Assembly: GCA_012931725.1 (NCBI GenBank)
Contig: CM022944.1
Coordinates: forward strand, 16,824,374 to 16,888,373
DNA length: 64,000 bases
DNA from: Litsea cubeba
Taxonomy: Eukaryota; Streptophyta; Magnoliopsida; Laurales; Lauraceae
Direction of reading: 5' to 3'
Below are positions 1 to 11,120 of the stretch, piece after piece. The notes beneath the pieces are model-generated. The model searched no databases. It was not told the DNA's origin and saw only the letters and a list, made by a program, of their open reading frames with translations. The translations under genes and the position numbers were made by a program. Numbering within the stretch: the first letter of the stretch is position 1; each line of letters starts with the position of its first letter.

Positions 1-2974
1 ATCTGCAAGTAGAGATACAAGGTATGACTGTTAAATCCTTTCTTTTTCCATGCCTATATCCTGCTAGAAAATTAAATTATAGCACAAAAATGGACATTAA
101 AAGTTCATTCAACAGGATGCTGGTTTCCTGTGGACCATCTTGATAAGCAATATAGTAAAGGTTTAGGGCATCCATGGATAATGAAGCAAGCAAATACATG
201 GAATTCATTTTCTATTAACATTCTAGTGCGCCAGAAATGGATTGCCAGAAGACAAATACATCTCCCAAAACAAAACAAAGTTTGATCATAAATTACCATC
301 CATCATCATCGTCGTCATCATAGCAATTGCAATGTGTATTTAGAGCTTTTGTTTCTATGACGGCACTTGCAAGGGGTCTTATTTGGCCTTCTAAGAAACC
401 TAAATATCAATGATGATCCAGATTTTTGTTTCATTTTCCCAAGCATTACTGATTTTTGTCAAGGAGAATGCAATATATTAAAGTTAAACTTCACTTAACT
501 TCAACATTTGGAGCAGTAAAAAAGGGCTCATCAGGTGGTTATGGACAAGTGGGGAGTGAGTGTGTAAGCTCAGGTCCTAGATATAGCCAAAAAATAAAAA
601 AAGTTGTGCAACTACTACTAAAAAAATAAAAATTACTATAAAAGAGATTTGGGTGGATATAGAGATTTGGGTGGATACTTTCCTCCATAAAACTATAGAC
701 GTTTTTATGAGATTTTGGTGGATACTTTCCTCACTTCATATAGCTCCAATTATTTTTTTTAATTAGTTACTATAAAAAAGGTGGATTTTGAATCAAGTAA
801 AGAATTTTGAACGGCTCTTTATCACTAAGTATTCCAAACTGAAGCAACAAGTAGAACCTCAGCAAACTATGTTAGTGTCGCACATCCACAATATTTTTTT
901 AGGCACTGAAAAAGATATCTTAGACCTAGGAATGATATGGTAGCAAATAATTTCCCTGAGAATAAACTATTCGATGTACTTTTAAGCTAGTGCAATCACC
1001 AATCAAGGAAAGAGAGCTTTTTGGATCTTTGCAAGCCAAGTTCCCCCTTAATTTGTGGACACGTCAAAATAGATAAGAGGTGAAGCTTTCCAAGTATCAA
1101 AGCTCTCCCTCAGAAGAACCTCCTTGATTTCAACATTCAGAGATTGAAAAAGAGAGTTCAAAAGAAATTAAAAATTTTCAAAAACCCTAGAATTGATATA
1201 GAAGAAAAAACTTCATGTATTTGAAAGCTACCAATCAGATTCTTGTGACACTTTCCCATTGCAACTCTAAGACAAAAAAAGAATGAATATTTTTCTCTCA
1301 GTGAGAACATTTGCATTGGTAGTGACACTCAGAAAAAATCGATGTTAGTGAAAATTTAACCCACTTCCCAGTTCCCACAATAAGTGGACCCACTGACTCC
1401 AAGACAAATGAAGAATGAATCATCTCTTTCTGAAATATTTTAAATGGATAAGGCGGCACTTAAAATATTCAGGTTATGTTAAAATTTAACCCATTTTCCA
1501 CAATAAGCCTACCTTAATAGGAATGAAGCTTTAAATTTCAGGACCATCAGAGCCATCCTAATTGTCCAAATTTCAAGCCTCATTGGAATCATAGATATAC
1601 ATATATATATATGGGTGTAAAATGGATGGTTGATCAATATTTCTTGTGCTTTTAAATGATAAGTTAAACTTTTAGTTCCAATAGTTGTTGATTTAGTAAG
1701 GATATATATAGCGCAAAAAGATGTTAAGAGGAAACATTAATGAATGCAAATCACTCAGATGTCCAGACAGGAAAGAAGATTGACAATGAAAAGATGTCTC
1801 TCAAATGGAACAATTAGGAAATGCGGGTTAGGGTCATCAATGAGTGGCGTGACCGTTCAAAAAAAAAATGAGGAGTGGCATGTAAACTATTACTAAAGAA
1901 ACACTTAGGCGCCGTTTGTCAAGTGTACTTTTTTGGGTCTATCTAACTTAAAACCAATTCAAACAGGTAGAGTGCTCTAGAATATTTGGGAAACTTTATT
2001 TATATGAATCTATGATTGAATTAGCATAGAGACATTTTGCCTCTTTTTCAAAAGCAACAAAAGGGTAACTTTTTCAAACTGACATCAATATCTAAAGCAA
2101 TCGGACAACTTGTGGCGGAGGGGTGGGTGGGAGGGAGTTTGCCCATATAACTTTTACTATATGACAAATTTGCTTTTTCAGATGCCAAACAGTCTATTTA
2201 TAAATCTACAAAATATAGCAATGCATACTTAATTATACTGAGAACAGCACCCAAATCATACTGAAAAATGAGATACCGATGCCAAAGAAGCACAAACTAA
2301 AGAAGCATATAATCCAAACAGACACCGTAAAAGTAAAAGTAAGAGCAAAGATAAACAAGAAGTTTCAATTTTCAAGCATGTTATAGAACACATTAGCAAA
2401 ACCCAGCACCTAAAAGCTTCAATTTTCAATGTCAACTAAATAGAACACCAAGAAATCACATAGTTTCTCATTCAAACAGAACCTATCCATATTCAACAAC
2501 CATAGTCAACCTTAGTCATTCAGATTAGAAACATGGGCCCCACATTAGAAAACTTCACTGAAGAATGCTAGAGATCACTCTCATTTTTCCCCATATCACA
2601 CCAAACTGGTGACAGTAACTCTTGTTTCTCATGCTTTTCCCAACTAGTGGGTAACTCCCATTTTGAATTTCACATCATGAAAAAAAAAAAAAAAAAACCT
2701 ACTTTTCAATGTTTCCATAACCTACCACTATCAATCAATGTCTTATGGCAGCAAAAACTAAAACAAGCACAAACAAATATACAACAGAACCCATGTTTCT
2801 TTAATAAAAAAACAACAACAATAGGAATTCATTAGTAGCTAAAAGGAGAAAAAAAATCAAGAAATCATTAACAACATTAGCAGAATAAACCGTCACAAAA
2901 TCCAAATCATTCCAAATTCCAAAACCCAAGATCAACAATTGAATCACAAACCAAGCAAAACCAAAACAACGCAC
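1..2974 (-). other. RACK1 intron / gene-free AT-rich DNA
   Basis: No exon could be supported here. The stretch follows the splice donor of the RACK1 exon on the minus strand, so at least its right part should be RACK1 intron 1. It is AT-rich with homopolymer runs (poly-A near 2680-2695) and short local direct repeats (a GATTTGGGTGGATA-type motif near 645-725). The expected last RACK1 exon, encoding the final WD repeat and the C-terminal WGIGRY-like end, was looked for on the minus strand and not seen. It either lies left of the window or has diverged beyond recognition. Confidence 0.5.
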
Positions 2975-3817
2975 CTGGTTCTTCCCAGTGGTGGCCTCCG
3001 GCTTGAGATCCTGCACGATGCTCTTACTCTCCAAATCCCAAATCTTGATACAATTCTCCGTGGCAGCGCACAACCAATACCTATTAGGACTAAAGCACAA
3101 CGCGTGAATAATCCCGCCCGCATCCAGCGAATACAGCCTCTTCCCCTCCGCCAAATCCCAAAGCAGCGTCACCCCATCCTTCCCGCCACTAGCGCAGAGC
3201 GACCCATCAGGCGAAACCGCAACCGTATTCACATAACCTCCATGGCCAGCCAGGGTGCACCTGAGCTTGCAATTGGTCAGGTTCCATACCTTCACAGTGC
3301 GGTCCCACGAGCCGGAAACGATGGTGGGTTGGAACGTACTGGGCGAGAATCGAACGCAGCTGACCCAGTTGGTGTGGGAATCTCCGTCCTGGATGGTGTA
3401 CTTGCACTCGCCAAGGGTGTTCCAGAGCTTGATGGATCGGTCGCGGGAGGCGGAGACGATCTGGCGGTTGTCAATGGAGAATGCGACGGAGAGGACGTCC
3501 TTGGTGTGGCCGACGAAGCGGCGGGTGGTGACGCCGGTGTTAAGGTCCCAGAGGCGGAGCTCGGAGTCCCAGGAGCCGGAGAGGGCGAACTGGCCGTCGG
3601 AGGAGAGGACGACGTCCTGGACGAAGTGGGAGTGGCCGGTGAGGCGGCGGCGGGGGACGCCATAGGAGCCTTCTTCTTTGGTGAGGTGCCAGACGAGGAC
3701 GGATTTGTCGCGGGAGGAGGAGACGATCATGTCGGAGTTGTCAATGGGGGTGGCGATGGCGGTCACCACATCGCTGTGGCCCTTCATCGTGCCGCGGAGG
3801 ACGAGTGACTCTGCCAT
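2975..3817 (-). CDS. RACK1: RACK1 WD40 scaffold, first coding exon (partial gene)
   Basis: Receptor for activated C kinase 1 is a seven-bladed WD40 beta-propeller on the 40S ribosomal subunit near the mRNA exit. It links translation to kinase signalling. The exon gives 281 codons starting MAESLVLRGTMKGHSDVVTA, the canonical plant RACK1 start. An in-frame ATG nine codons upstream (3842-3844) is ignored because the RACK1 start sits in a good context (CACCATGGC). WD-type repeats follow (SGSWDSELRLWDL, SASRDRSIKLWN, SGSWDRTVKVWNL, SGGKDGVTLLWDL). The exon ends after GKNQ at a CAG|GTGCG donor, the usual position of the late RACK1 intron. The remaining ~35-45 residues (part of blade 7) are absent from the window. 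The coding DNA is GC-rich in its 5' half. Identity is certain; completeness is not. Confidence 0.93.
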
Positions 3818-4062
3818 GGTGGTGATGGACGGTCGAGATTGCAAGATCTAGATCTGGATCTTGATCTCGATCTCTCTCTTTTGGTTTGGGAGAGAGTGGG
3901 GAGGATGAAAATGGGGGTGAGCTGAGGAAGATGGGTTTTGGGAGGGACTTTATATTGGGGACGGGAGTAAAACTAGGGTTTGGAGGAAGGATTGGTTGGG
4001 GATTATTATCATTGCTTAGGGGCTTTTGGGGTTGGGACTTGGGATTGAGGGTTTTGGGCTTG
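3818..4062 (-). promoter_or_regulatory. RACK1 promoter and 5' UTR
   Basis: Reading leftwards into the gene there is a TATAAAG box (plus-strand CTTTATA, 3948-3954), then a CT/purine-rich leader with GATC-type short repeats down to the ATG at 3817. Upstream of the TATA box is a telo-box AAACCCTA on the minus strand (3974-3981) and a site II element TGGGCT on the plus strand (4055-4060). The telo-box plus site II pair is the established signature of plant ribosomal-protein and translation genes, which fits RACK1. The spacing and motifs are seen directly; activity is inferred. Confidence 0.7.
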
Positions 4063-4089
4063 CCAGCTTGGTTTGTTTTGAAAGGCTGA

Positions 4090-5225
4090 TTGATTCATAA
4101 GCAGGTCTGATCATCTATCTAGGCAGTGGGGCAGTGGTTTTAGGTGGGGATTAATATTATCAACTTGATTAATAAATGCCAATAAAAAATTTTTTTTTAT
4201 TAATAAATGGGTTGGGTTTTGGGTGAGCCCATACATGCTGGCAAACCTCCAATCAGTCTGATGACATGGGATTAACCAACCTGAATTTTTGTATTTCAAC
4301 TTACAGGTGAACTGGGAATTCAGGGTTGAGTTGACATTTCCAACGGGCCTTTTTTCTTTTATTGGGTTTTGTGCAGGGCGGTCATGCCTTTTCAAAGGCC
4401 AAGTGCGAATCACTAAAATGGGCTCTTTATTTATTTTTATAATTTTTTAATATATGCATATATATAACATGTTTTCATAAATTTAGCCCAAAAATAATAA
4501 TTTTATTAAAAACCAAATAATATCATATGATAAATACATTTAATACATAAATAAAATACATTTAATACATAAATAAATGAATTTCTCATACCAGCATCTC
4601 GGTAAGAGTACCAGATCGTCGGCCAAATAATTTCTCATACCAGCATCACCAGCTACAAGATAAGGTGAAAAACAAAATCACAATTAAAAAAGTATTATTG
4701 AAATGATTTTCTTCTTGCATTTTGAGAAGCAAAATCCTCAATTATGCTTTCAAATTCAAGATTTTCTAATCATGAAAAAATTACCTTCAATTGATTTCTA
4801 CAACGACAATTTTTGCACTAAAAAAAGCCACACTTTGGATTTTGGAATCTCCCCAATCTACCAAGACAACGATGATATGGCTGTTATGAAGATTGAAGAA
4901 GATCTATAAGCTATGGGCCCATGTGCTGATGTCTACAAATCTGATGCAAGTGGTTTTTTTTGTAAACTGCTATTGACTGCTGTTTTGGATTTGGGCCTAA
5001 CTCAAACTCAGGCGAGTTGCAGATGGGTCCACCTGACCTGTATTGACTTGTTGCCAAAGGAAATGGCTTGTCAGCGGAATGGATCACTGGATTAGGTCCA
5101 ACCCGACTCGAACTCTACCTGAACTAAGAAGACTGGGCTGCCTCGGTCTTCATGTTGGAAGAAAAACAAAAGGAAGCACTGAAGTGTACAGAACAAAGAG
5201 ATGTGGCATGGCGGGTGGGTGGACG
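4090..5225. other. Gene-free stretch
   Basis: No coding region or RNA gene is supported. Around 4430-4640 it is very AT-rich and holds small local duplications: an ATACATTTAATACATAAAT motif occurs twice near 4535-4575, and TTTCTCATACCAGCATC occurs at about 4580 and 4630. Open frames here are short and unlike any family I recognise. Confidence 0.5.
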
Positions 5226-5227
5226 GT

Positions 5228-5840
5228 GGAGGCATGGAGCAGCAGTAGCAATCAACCAGTGGTGCTGGCCTGCTGGGTGCTTCTTCTTCTTCTTCTTCTT
5301 TTTTTTTTTAATTTTTGGGCTTGCTGTTTGGTTGAGATGGGGTATTGGGGTTCAAAGGAGTTCGATTGATGAAGGGTTGATGGGTTTGACAGTTTGACTA
5401 CTGGGTAGCCTGCGTGCTTCGTCCGAAGTGGTGATGGACTGATGGTGCTTGACTGCTACTGTAGCAATCAACCAGTGGTGCTGACCTGCTGGGTGCTTCT
5501 TCTTCTTTTTTTCTTTTTTTGGGCTTGCTGTTTGGTTGAGATGGGGTTTAAAGGAGTTCGATTGATGGAGGGTTGAGGGGTTTGACTGCTGGATAGCCTG
5601 AGTGCTTCGTCCGAAGTGGTGATGGACTGATGGTGCTTGACTGCTAGGCGCTAGCACGAAGATGATGGGCTAGCCGGTTCTGGCGATGGCGGTGCAGTCG
5701 ACTTGGGCCTAACCGGTTATGGTGGTCCAGTTCTCTACTTCTGCTTCTTCTTCTTCTTCTTCTTCTTCTTTTTTTTTTTTTTTTTGGCTTACTGCTTGGT
5801 TGAGAAGGGGTTCAAAGGAGTTCGATTGATGAAGGGTTAA
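5228..5840 (+). repeat. Degenerate tandem triplication carrying TTC microsatellites
   Basis: A unit of roughly 215 bp recurs about three times (about 5228-5455, 5456-5650, 5725-5840, the last incomplete). Each unit contains, in order, an AATCAACCAGTGGTGCTG block (missing in the third), a CTTCTTCTTC...TTTTT tract of differing length, a GGCTTGCTGTTTGGTTGAGA block and an AAAGGAGTTCGATTGATG block. Long TTC/poly-T tracts sit at 5280-5312, 5497-5520 and 5740-5785. The open frames crossing it on both strands come from the simple repeats and are not genes. Confidence 0.75.
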
Positions 5841-5949
5841 GGGGTTTGGGAAGGAGGTCGGTGGATTTGGAGGAGTGGAAACGTTTTCTTCTTGAGGAGA
5901 GGAAATATTTTTGGGCCCCTTGAAAAATGGGGCCCGGGGCGGGCGCACT

Positions 5950-6962
5950 TACTACCCTGCTTTAAGGCCGGGCCTGGTCGTGTGTGATAAATAGGTTTGT
6001 TCAAATGGGTCTTATTTAGGTCAACCCGAGTAACCCAACAATTACCAACCTTCCTGTGGAAGGGTATTTCTTTCTGGACGTACCGATTTATTAGAATGCG
6101 GTTGAGACATAAGAGACATTGGGGTTTGGATTAGGTGATTACTCATTTCAGTTAGAGTGGGTCTAGATTATTTGAGACATCCTATGCTATCCTAGGGTCT
6201 CAACTCTCAACAAGTTGAATCCATGTCGTTTAAGTGTCATTCATGTTTCTTGTGAGTGAAACGAGGCACACTATTGGAAATCGGAACCGCTTAAAGTGGC
6301 TTACCTTCCATGATTTGTTCATACTTTATTTCAATAGGATTTGGTCCCTTATAAGATTGACCATATAGTACGACGTCATGATGCAATTTCATGCACTTAC
6401 GAGCACATGCCTTAATGAGTTTCCTCAGCATAGAGAATTTTGATTTTTTACTTGAGCGAATTTAGAATTTCTCTAGTCGCACAAAAAAGTCATAGTTTTA
6501 TTTTTATTTTATTTTTTGGTTAACCCAACCAAAGGGGCTAGGACCCAAGAAACCTGTACACACAATAAGATAGCTCAGACTGCACAGGTAGGAAGAAAGT
6601 GTATATAAATAGAAAAGTAGCCCGCACGAGCTAGCAAAAAAATCTCATACAAATGAAAAAAAAATGACGTACTCAAAATTTGAACCCTGTCAAAATTGCA
6701 GTAACTTACCAGCGAGGTAAGTGTCTGTTCTCAGAAAAAGAAAAAAAATCCTAGCTGATACGCATGAATTAAGCCCTTATCGGCACAGCCTGTCAATGTG
6801 GACATTTATTGGATGATCGTAGTTGTCTGATGAAGGATGTTGTTGAACGTCATGTGTAATCTACGTAAAGCTCACTCTCACTTTGACTTATGATCTAAAT
6901 TGAGAAGTAATATTACATGCTTGGTTGTTTTGTGCGTACCAGATTATGAACGCTTTGGCACC
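5950..6962. other. Gene-free stretch
   Basis: No ORF with recognisable protein similarity and no RNA gene. It contains AT-rich unique-looking DNA with a few CAACCCGAGT-like fragments at the left and a short poly-A tract near 6655. Confidence 0.45.
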
Positions 6963-6965
6963 TTA

Positions 6966-7515
6966 CACTATGTTTAGAAAGGAGGTAAAATGAGGGGAAA
7001 GAAAAAAAAGAGGAGAAAATGGAGGGAAAGTGGGAGAGGGGAATTTGGGGGTAACATTTTGAAAATTTTACCCCCAAAATTTCCCTTCAAAACTGGGGAA
7101 AGATGATAGAAAGAGGCTTGCAAAGAGGAGATTTCCCTCCCCCCTCCTTTTTGACTGTAACGCTGTATTTGGGAAGGGAATAGGGGAGGGGAGGGAAAAT
7201 TTTAAGGGAAGGAAAATGAAGGGGGAGGGGAGGGGAGGGAAAATTTCCTTTTTGCCTCCCTATTTCCCCCTCTTTACCTCATTTTTTAAGGAAAAATTTA
7301 GGGGTAAAATTTTCAAACTTTGACCCCCAAATTTCCCTCCCCCACTTTCCCTCCCCCTTCTGAAACACCCTCTATTTTCACTTTCCCTCCATTTTTTCAT
7401 TTAATTTTTCCTTCCCCTCATTTTACCTTCTTCCCAAACATAGTGTAAACAAACATCCATTTTCCTTCCCCTCAAATTTTCCCTCCCCTCCCCTCCTCCC
7501 TTCCCAAACATAGTG
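6966..7515 (+). mobile_element. Tourist-like (PIF/Harbinger) MITE, outer copy
   Basis: The element begins CACTATGTTTAGAAAGGAGG at 6966 and ends CTTCCCAAACATAGTG at 7515. These are terminal inverted repeats flanked on both sides by the trinucleotide TTA (6963-6965 and 7516-7518), the TWA-type target duplication of PIF/Harbinger elements. It is strongly strand-biased (purine-rich left, pyrimidine-rich right). Removing the inner copy and one TAA leaves about 262 bp, a normal MITE length. There is no coding capacity, so it would depend on transposase supplied elsewhere. Family assignment rests on the ends and duplication length only. Confidence 0.75.
7161..7445 (-). mobile_element. Tourist-like MITE nested inside a relative, opposite orientation
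   Basis: A 285-bp copy of the same family lies inside the 6966-7515 element. Its left end (CGCTGTATTTGGGAAGG) and right end (CCCAAACATAGTG) are flanked by TAA at 7158-7160 and 7446-7448. Its left end resembles the right end of the outer copy (GGGAGGGGAGGG-type subterminal sequence), and its right end resembles the outer left end (a GGTAAAATGAGGGG-type sequence). It was therefore inserted in inverted orientation. Confidence 0.72.
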
Positions 7516-7519
7516 TTAG

Positions 7520-9260
7520 AGGACAAATTGACACCCCGTAGCTACCTAATGACTTTCTTCTATTTACATTTACCGAATCCCTACTTCCTTACTCGCCAGA
7601 CCCCCTCCTCCTCAGGCAAGGGTCCTATGCTCAAATTATAGTCGTTGATCCACCATGAATTTCAAGATATTTGTAAAAAAAAAAAAATCAAGCCCTAAAA
7701 TATATTTTTTATTCATATGGGTCTCATTTGTAAGATCTGAACCATTCAAATTCTCTACAGAGCCAAGGATAGCTTTAGGGTGAAAGCTCAACCCTTGATT
7801 TTCATAAAATTTGAGAAAATTGCAAATGACCTATAATAATTGGATCACATATCCCACAAATGGTAGGAATCTTCACTGTCTACCAACTTGGAAGTTGGAA
7901 CTCTTAGAAATCCTCTTTGAGGATGTCTTGGTTTCAGGAGAGTGAGGTAGAGAATTTCTCTCTATTTACCAAATGTGCCATTAGTTTTATACTTATTTCA
8001 AGGCCCTTATTGTTGTACAAACCAGGTGGGCCAAGTTAGTTGGTTGGATAAAAAAACTACTAATTTAATTGTTAGTTTTTTTTTTCTTTGTTATCCTACG
8101 GCGAGGGAGGCCTCTGGTGAGGGACTAAGGGGAGTAAACCTTGGGTGCCTACCAAGGTTCGGACCTCGTGCAGGCAGCTAAAGGTGGCAAACGGGTCGAG
8201 TTGGGCTAAGCAAATTAAATGCTCCTAACCCGTATCCGACCCGTTTATTAAACGGGTCATGAACTCCTAACCCGCACCCGTTGCGAGTTGACCCGACCCA
8301 CATTAACTCTCACAACCATTGCGGGTGCGGTCGGGTTGACCAACATAACTTGCACCCAAACTTAAACTTATTAACAATCCTCTAAGGTATTGACCATAAA
8401 AAATGAGATAAACAATCCTTAACTTTCTAAATCACATTGGTGCAATGTAAAACACGTCATGATAGGCAATATGGACAAGTTATTTACGGGTTCCGATAAA
8501 TATAATGTTAATTTATATGATCTTAAAATATTAGACTTAGGCTCAATGCAATATGGACAAGTTATATTTGGGTTATGATAAATATAATATTAATTTATTT
8601 CGTATATGATCTTAAATTAGAGTTAGGCTCAACTGATGTTGGGTTTTAAATTTAGGGCCAAGCTTGGGTCATGATGCCATAATTTACCATTCTCATAAGA
8701 GAGAATAGAGTGTAAACCAAGCATGAACTCGGCTATTACTTGATTATTTTATTATATTTATATCATATCCATAATCCTCCTAAGAGAAGAGTACACATAG
8801 ATAGGGGCCTACTTAAAAAAACAAAGAGAAGGAATTATTTATGCAATAAATATGGTATACATTTTTTAAAATAGTGACTATGGAAATAGAATGACAAAAT
8901 TAATAGAAATAAAATAAACTATTCGTAAAAAAAAAAAATCATATCAAAATAAAAAGATACACCCTGTAGAATTAAGTATTGAGTGTCAGTTTTAGATATA
9001 AAAAAAATAACGGGTTGTGCAGGTTAAACGACCTAACCCTAACCGGGCCCATTTAAATGCAAGTTAGAAAGACCTGCGACCGACCCGTATATTAAGTGAG
9101 TCGGATTCTACAAGTCATATTGCAGGTTGGGTTGTGTTGGATTGGCAGGTCAAGTTGGCTCTTGCAGCTCTGAGGTAAGACCTGACACCTCTTACCATTA
9201 GGGTTACCATCAGCTCTCCTAGGAGCATTTATGTTCAAGGAAGATCTTCTTTTGCTTCCT
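7520..9260. other. Gene-free stretch with GGGTCGGGT-type interspersed repeat
   Basis: No gene supported. From about 8180 to 8350, and again at about 9010-9160, the sequence is dense in ACCCG/CGGGT words (AACGGGTC, CCCGACCC). This is a common degenerate repeat type in plants, with an AT-rich block between. The two flanks could be the ends of one roughly 1 kb non-autonomous element. No target duplication was identified. Confidence 0.4.
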
Positions 9261-9261
9261 A

Positions 9262-9465
9262 TTTCATGTAGCCAGTTGATGGATTCTTTCATCAATTTTA
9301 TTCAATGGTTGGCTTTTTGTTTATTTCGTTCTTTCTTCCTTTTTGGTTAATTCTGCTTCTTTTTCTTCTTATTGCATGTAGCCAGTTGATTGAGTTCTTT
9401 CATCAATTTTATTCAATTGTTGCCTTTGAGTTTCTTTCGTTCTTTCTTCCTTTCTTTTTGAATGA
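9262..9465 (+). repeat. Tandem duplication, about 105 bp unit
   Basis: Two adjacent, diverged copies each contain ATGTAGCCAGTTGAT, a TTCTTTCATCAATTTTATTC block and a TTTCGTTCTTTCTTCCTTT block (about 9265-9350 and 9375-9460). They are separated by a T/C-rich segment. No coding function is evident. Confidence 0.7.
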
Positions 9466-9574
9466 CAAATTCTTGCATGATTTCATGCTGTTTAGCTTGC
9501 ATGTGGTGGAAACTAGCCCTACGACTGTAGACATGTTGCCGATCATGTATTTTAGAAATGTCAATGACGGGAGC

Positions 9575-10130
9575 CAGCTTTGCTTGGCTCGACTAGGCTC
9601 AACCTCAAACTCTGCTCATGTGCTAATCAAGCTGAGTTGAGCTTGCTCGATGAGCTCAAAAGGTGGCTTGAGCTAGAGCCGCTTCATACGGTTAGGCGTG
9701 AGCTCTGCTCATTAAGAGCTTTACTTGAGCTCTAGGCTGGCTTGGCTTGTTTTCATTTTTATATATGTAAAATATGAATATACATATTATTATATATTTG
9801 TTATTATATTTATATATGTAATATTATGTTTCAAGTGGGCCCCACATATAATAACTTATATATATATAATATATTATATACAGTAACATTGGGGAAAACG
9901 TGAAGCCGAACTCAAGTGTAATTCTGCTCAGCTCATTTAGAATCGAACTTGAGTGTCAGCTTAGAGAGTAGGGGTCAAGCGGAGCTTGAGCTGGGTTGTC
10001 AATCTTCTTTTTTTTTTTTTTTTTAATATTTTTTACATGGGATAAAAATGCCCTTAGTTACAAATACTTGTTTTGAGATCGAGCTTGGGCTTGTCAATCT
10101 TGGCTCAGCTCAGCTCATTTATATCCCTAA
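9575..10130 (+). repeat. GAGCTTGAGCTC-rich degenerate interspersed repeat
   Basis: Both ends are crowded with GCTC/GAGC words (TTGGCTCGACTAGGCTCAA near 9590; TTGGCTCAGCTCAGCTCATT near 10098). They surround an AT-rich core with long TATA runs (9760-9890) and a poly-T run (10008-10025). The symmetric ends suggest an old non-autonomous DNA element, but no clean terminal repeat or target duplication is visible. Confidence 0.45.
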
Positions 10131-10846
10131 TGTATTTGCAGTTGAGTTTTCTTATTTTATTTTTAGTGACAGTTGGGAAATATGCCCTTAATTTAGGTTA
10201 TGTGATCATTAGAATTGATTAAAGTCATTGCTAACTTGTCATTTGTGTTTATGCAAGCTTTCTGTGACTTGTTTATGCAAGTTTTATAGGACAACTTATC
10301 ATTAAAAGACAATGTGGAAACGTATTTGAGGGATGACAGTGGTACTGGTACACAAATGTAAATCAGTGTCATGATTTGAATCATATAATTCAGATTGAAC
10401 TGCAAGAAAAAAACATTTGAGGGCTCAGAATTAATTTCAGTTATGTTAAATTGTACAATTCTTAAATGAATCATAAAATAAATTCGTGTATGAATTGTGC
10501 AATTCAATTCTGGTTTATGCATACCCCCAAATACACAACTTTTATCTAGCTGTATTCCTGTTTTTAATTGTTTTCTAAACTTAAAAATTAGTATGCACGT
10601 TAGGGTTATTTAAAGGATTTAAATATATTTTGGAGTCCCCCTCCACAATCAGGAGATTTAAATCCTCAGTCAAAGAAGCTGAGAATAGAAGACAACATTA
10701 AATCCTTTTTCCCTAAATTCTTTCGTTTCTCCCGCAAGAGACATGTTGGGGCTGTTTAAAGGGTTTGAACCATGTGTTTTATTTCGAAAGGAGATATTTG
10801 AATGTTAAAAGATTTTATTCTTAAGTGTCATAAAGAAAAGGTACGT
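10131..10846. other. Gene-free stretch
   Basis: AT-rich; no gene, RNA or repeat structure supported by inspection. Confidence 0.4.
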
Positions 10847-10860
10847 AGTAGAACTAACTA

Positions 10861-11106
10861 ATGAGTGGTAGCTCAGTTGGCCAAGGACTCTGCGCCTCAA
10901 GAAGCGGAGAGGTCTTGTGTTTGACACCTACTTCCGTTGGTCACCTTCCATAGCTTTACCCGGTGCATGTGGATAAGAGGGTTCGCATGTGCCCCTATGA
11001 ATTAATTATCGGCTGTCTATAATCGAGTGTCCCTCGGGCTCGGGGCCAAAGGCTCATGTGCTGGGCGGAAAATACTCTGGGTTATAAAAAAAAGAAAAGA
11101 AAAGGC
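10861..11106 (+). mobile_element. tRNA-derived SINE with target-site duplication
   Basis: The 5' end (from 10861) reads ATGAGTGGTAGCTCAGTTGG, a near-perfect tRNA internal promoter box A (TAGCTCAGTTGG). A degenerate box B (TGTTTGACACC) follows about 50 nt later. The body runs about 200 nt further and ends in an A-rich tail (AAAAAAAAGAAAAGAAAA). It is flanked by a 14-bp direct repeat with one mismatch: AGTAGAACTAACTA at 10847-10860 and AGTAGAACTCACTA at 11107-11120. Box A, box B, A-rich tail and duplication together define an L1-type-mobilised SINE. It is not a functional tRNA because no cloverleaf can be closed. Confidence 0.85.
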
Positions 11107-11120
11107 AGTAGAACTCACTA

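Noticed and set aside
105..299. Minus-strand frame with LLYCLSRWSTG, vaguely like the LYCTSLNWSADG of the missing RACK1 exon
   Set aside because: The spacing differs, the following residues do not match, and no WGIGRY-like end or suitable splice acceptor exists. The resemblance is chance.
2939..3808. 289-codon open frame on the plus strand
   Set aside because: It is antisense to the RACK1 exon. It is Gly/Asp/Glu-rich through high-GC codon shadowing and has no family resemblance.
9030..9050. AACCCTAACC telomere-like word (also near 50755)
   Set aside because: Single short matches inside other repeats; there is no array.
10861..10935. Possible tRNA gene
   Set aside because: Only box A is good. 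The acceptor and anticodon stems do not close, and the A-rich tail with flanking duplication shows a SINE.
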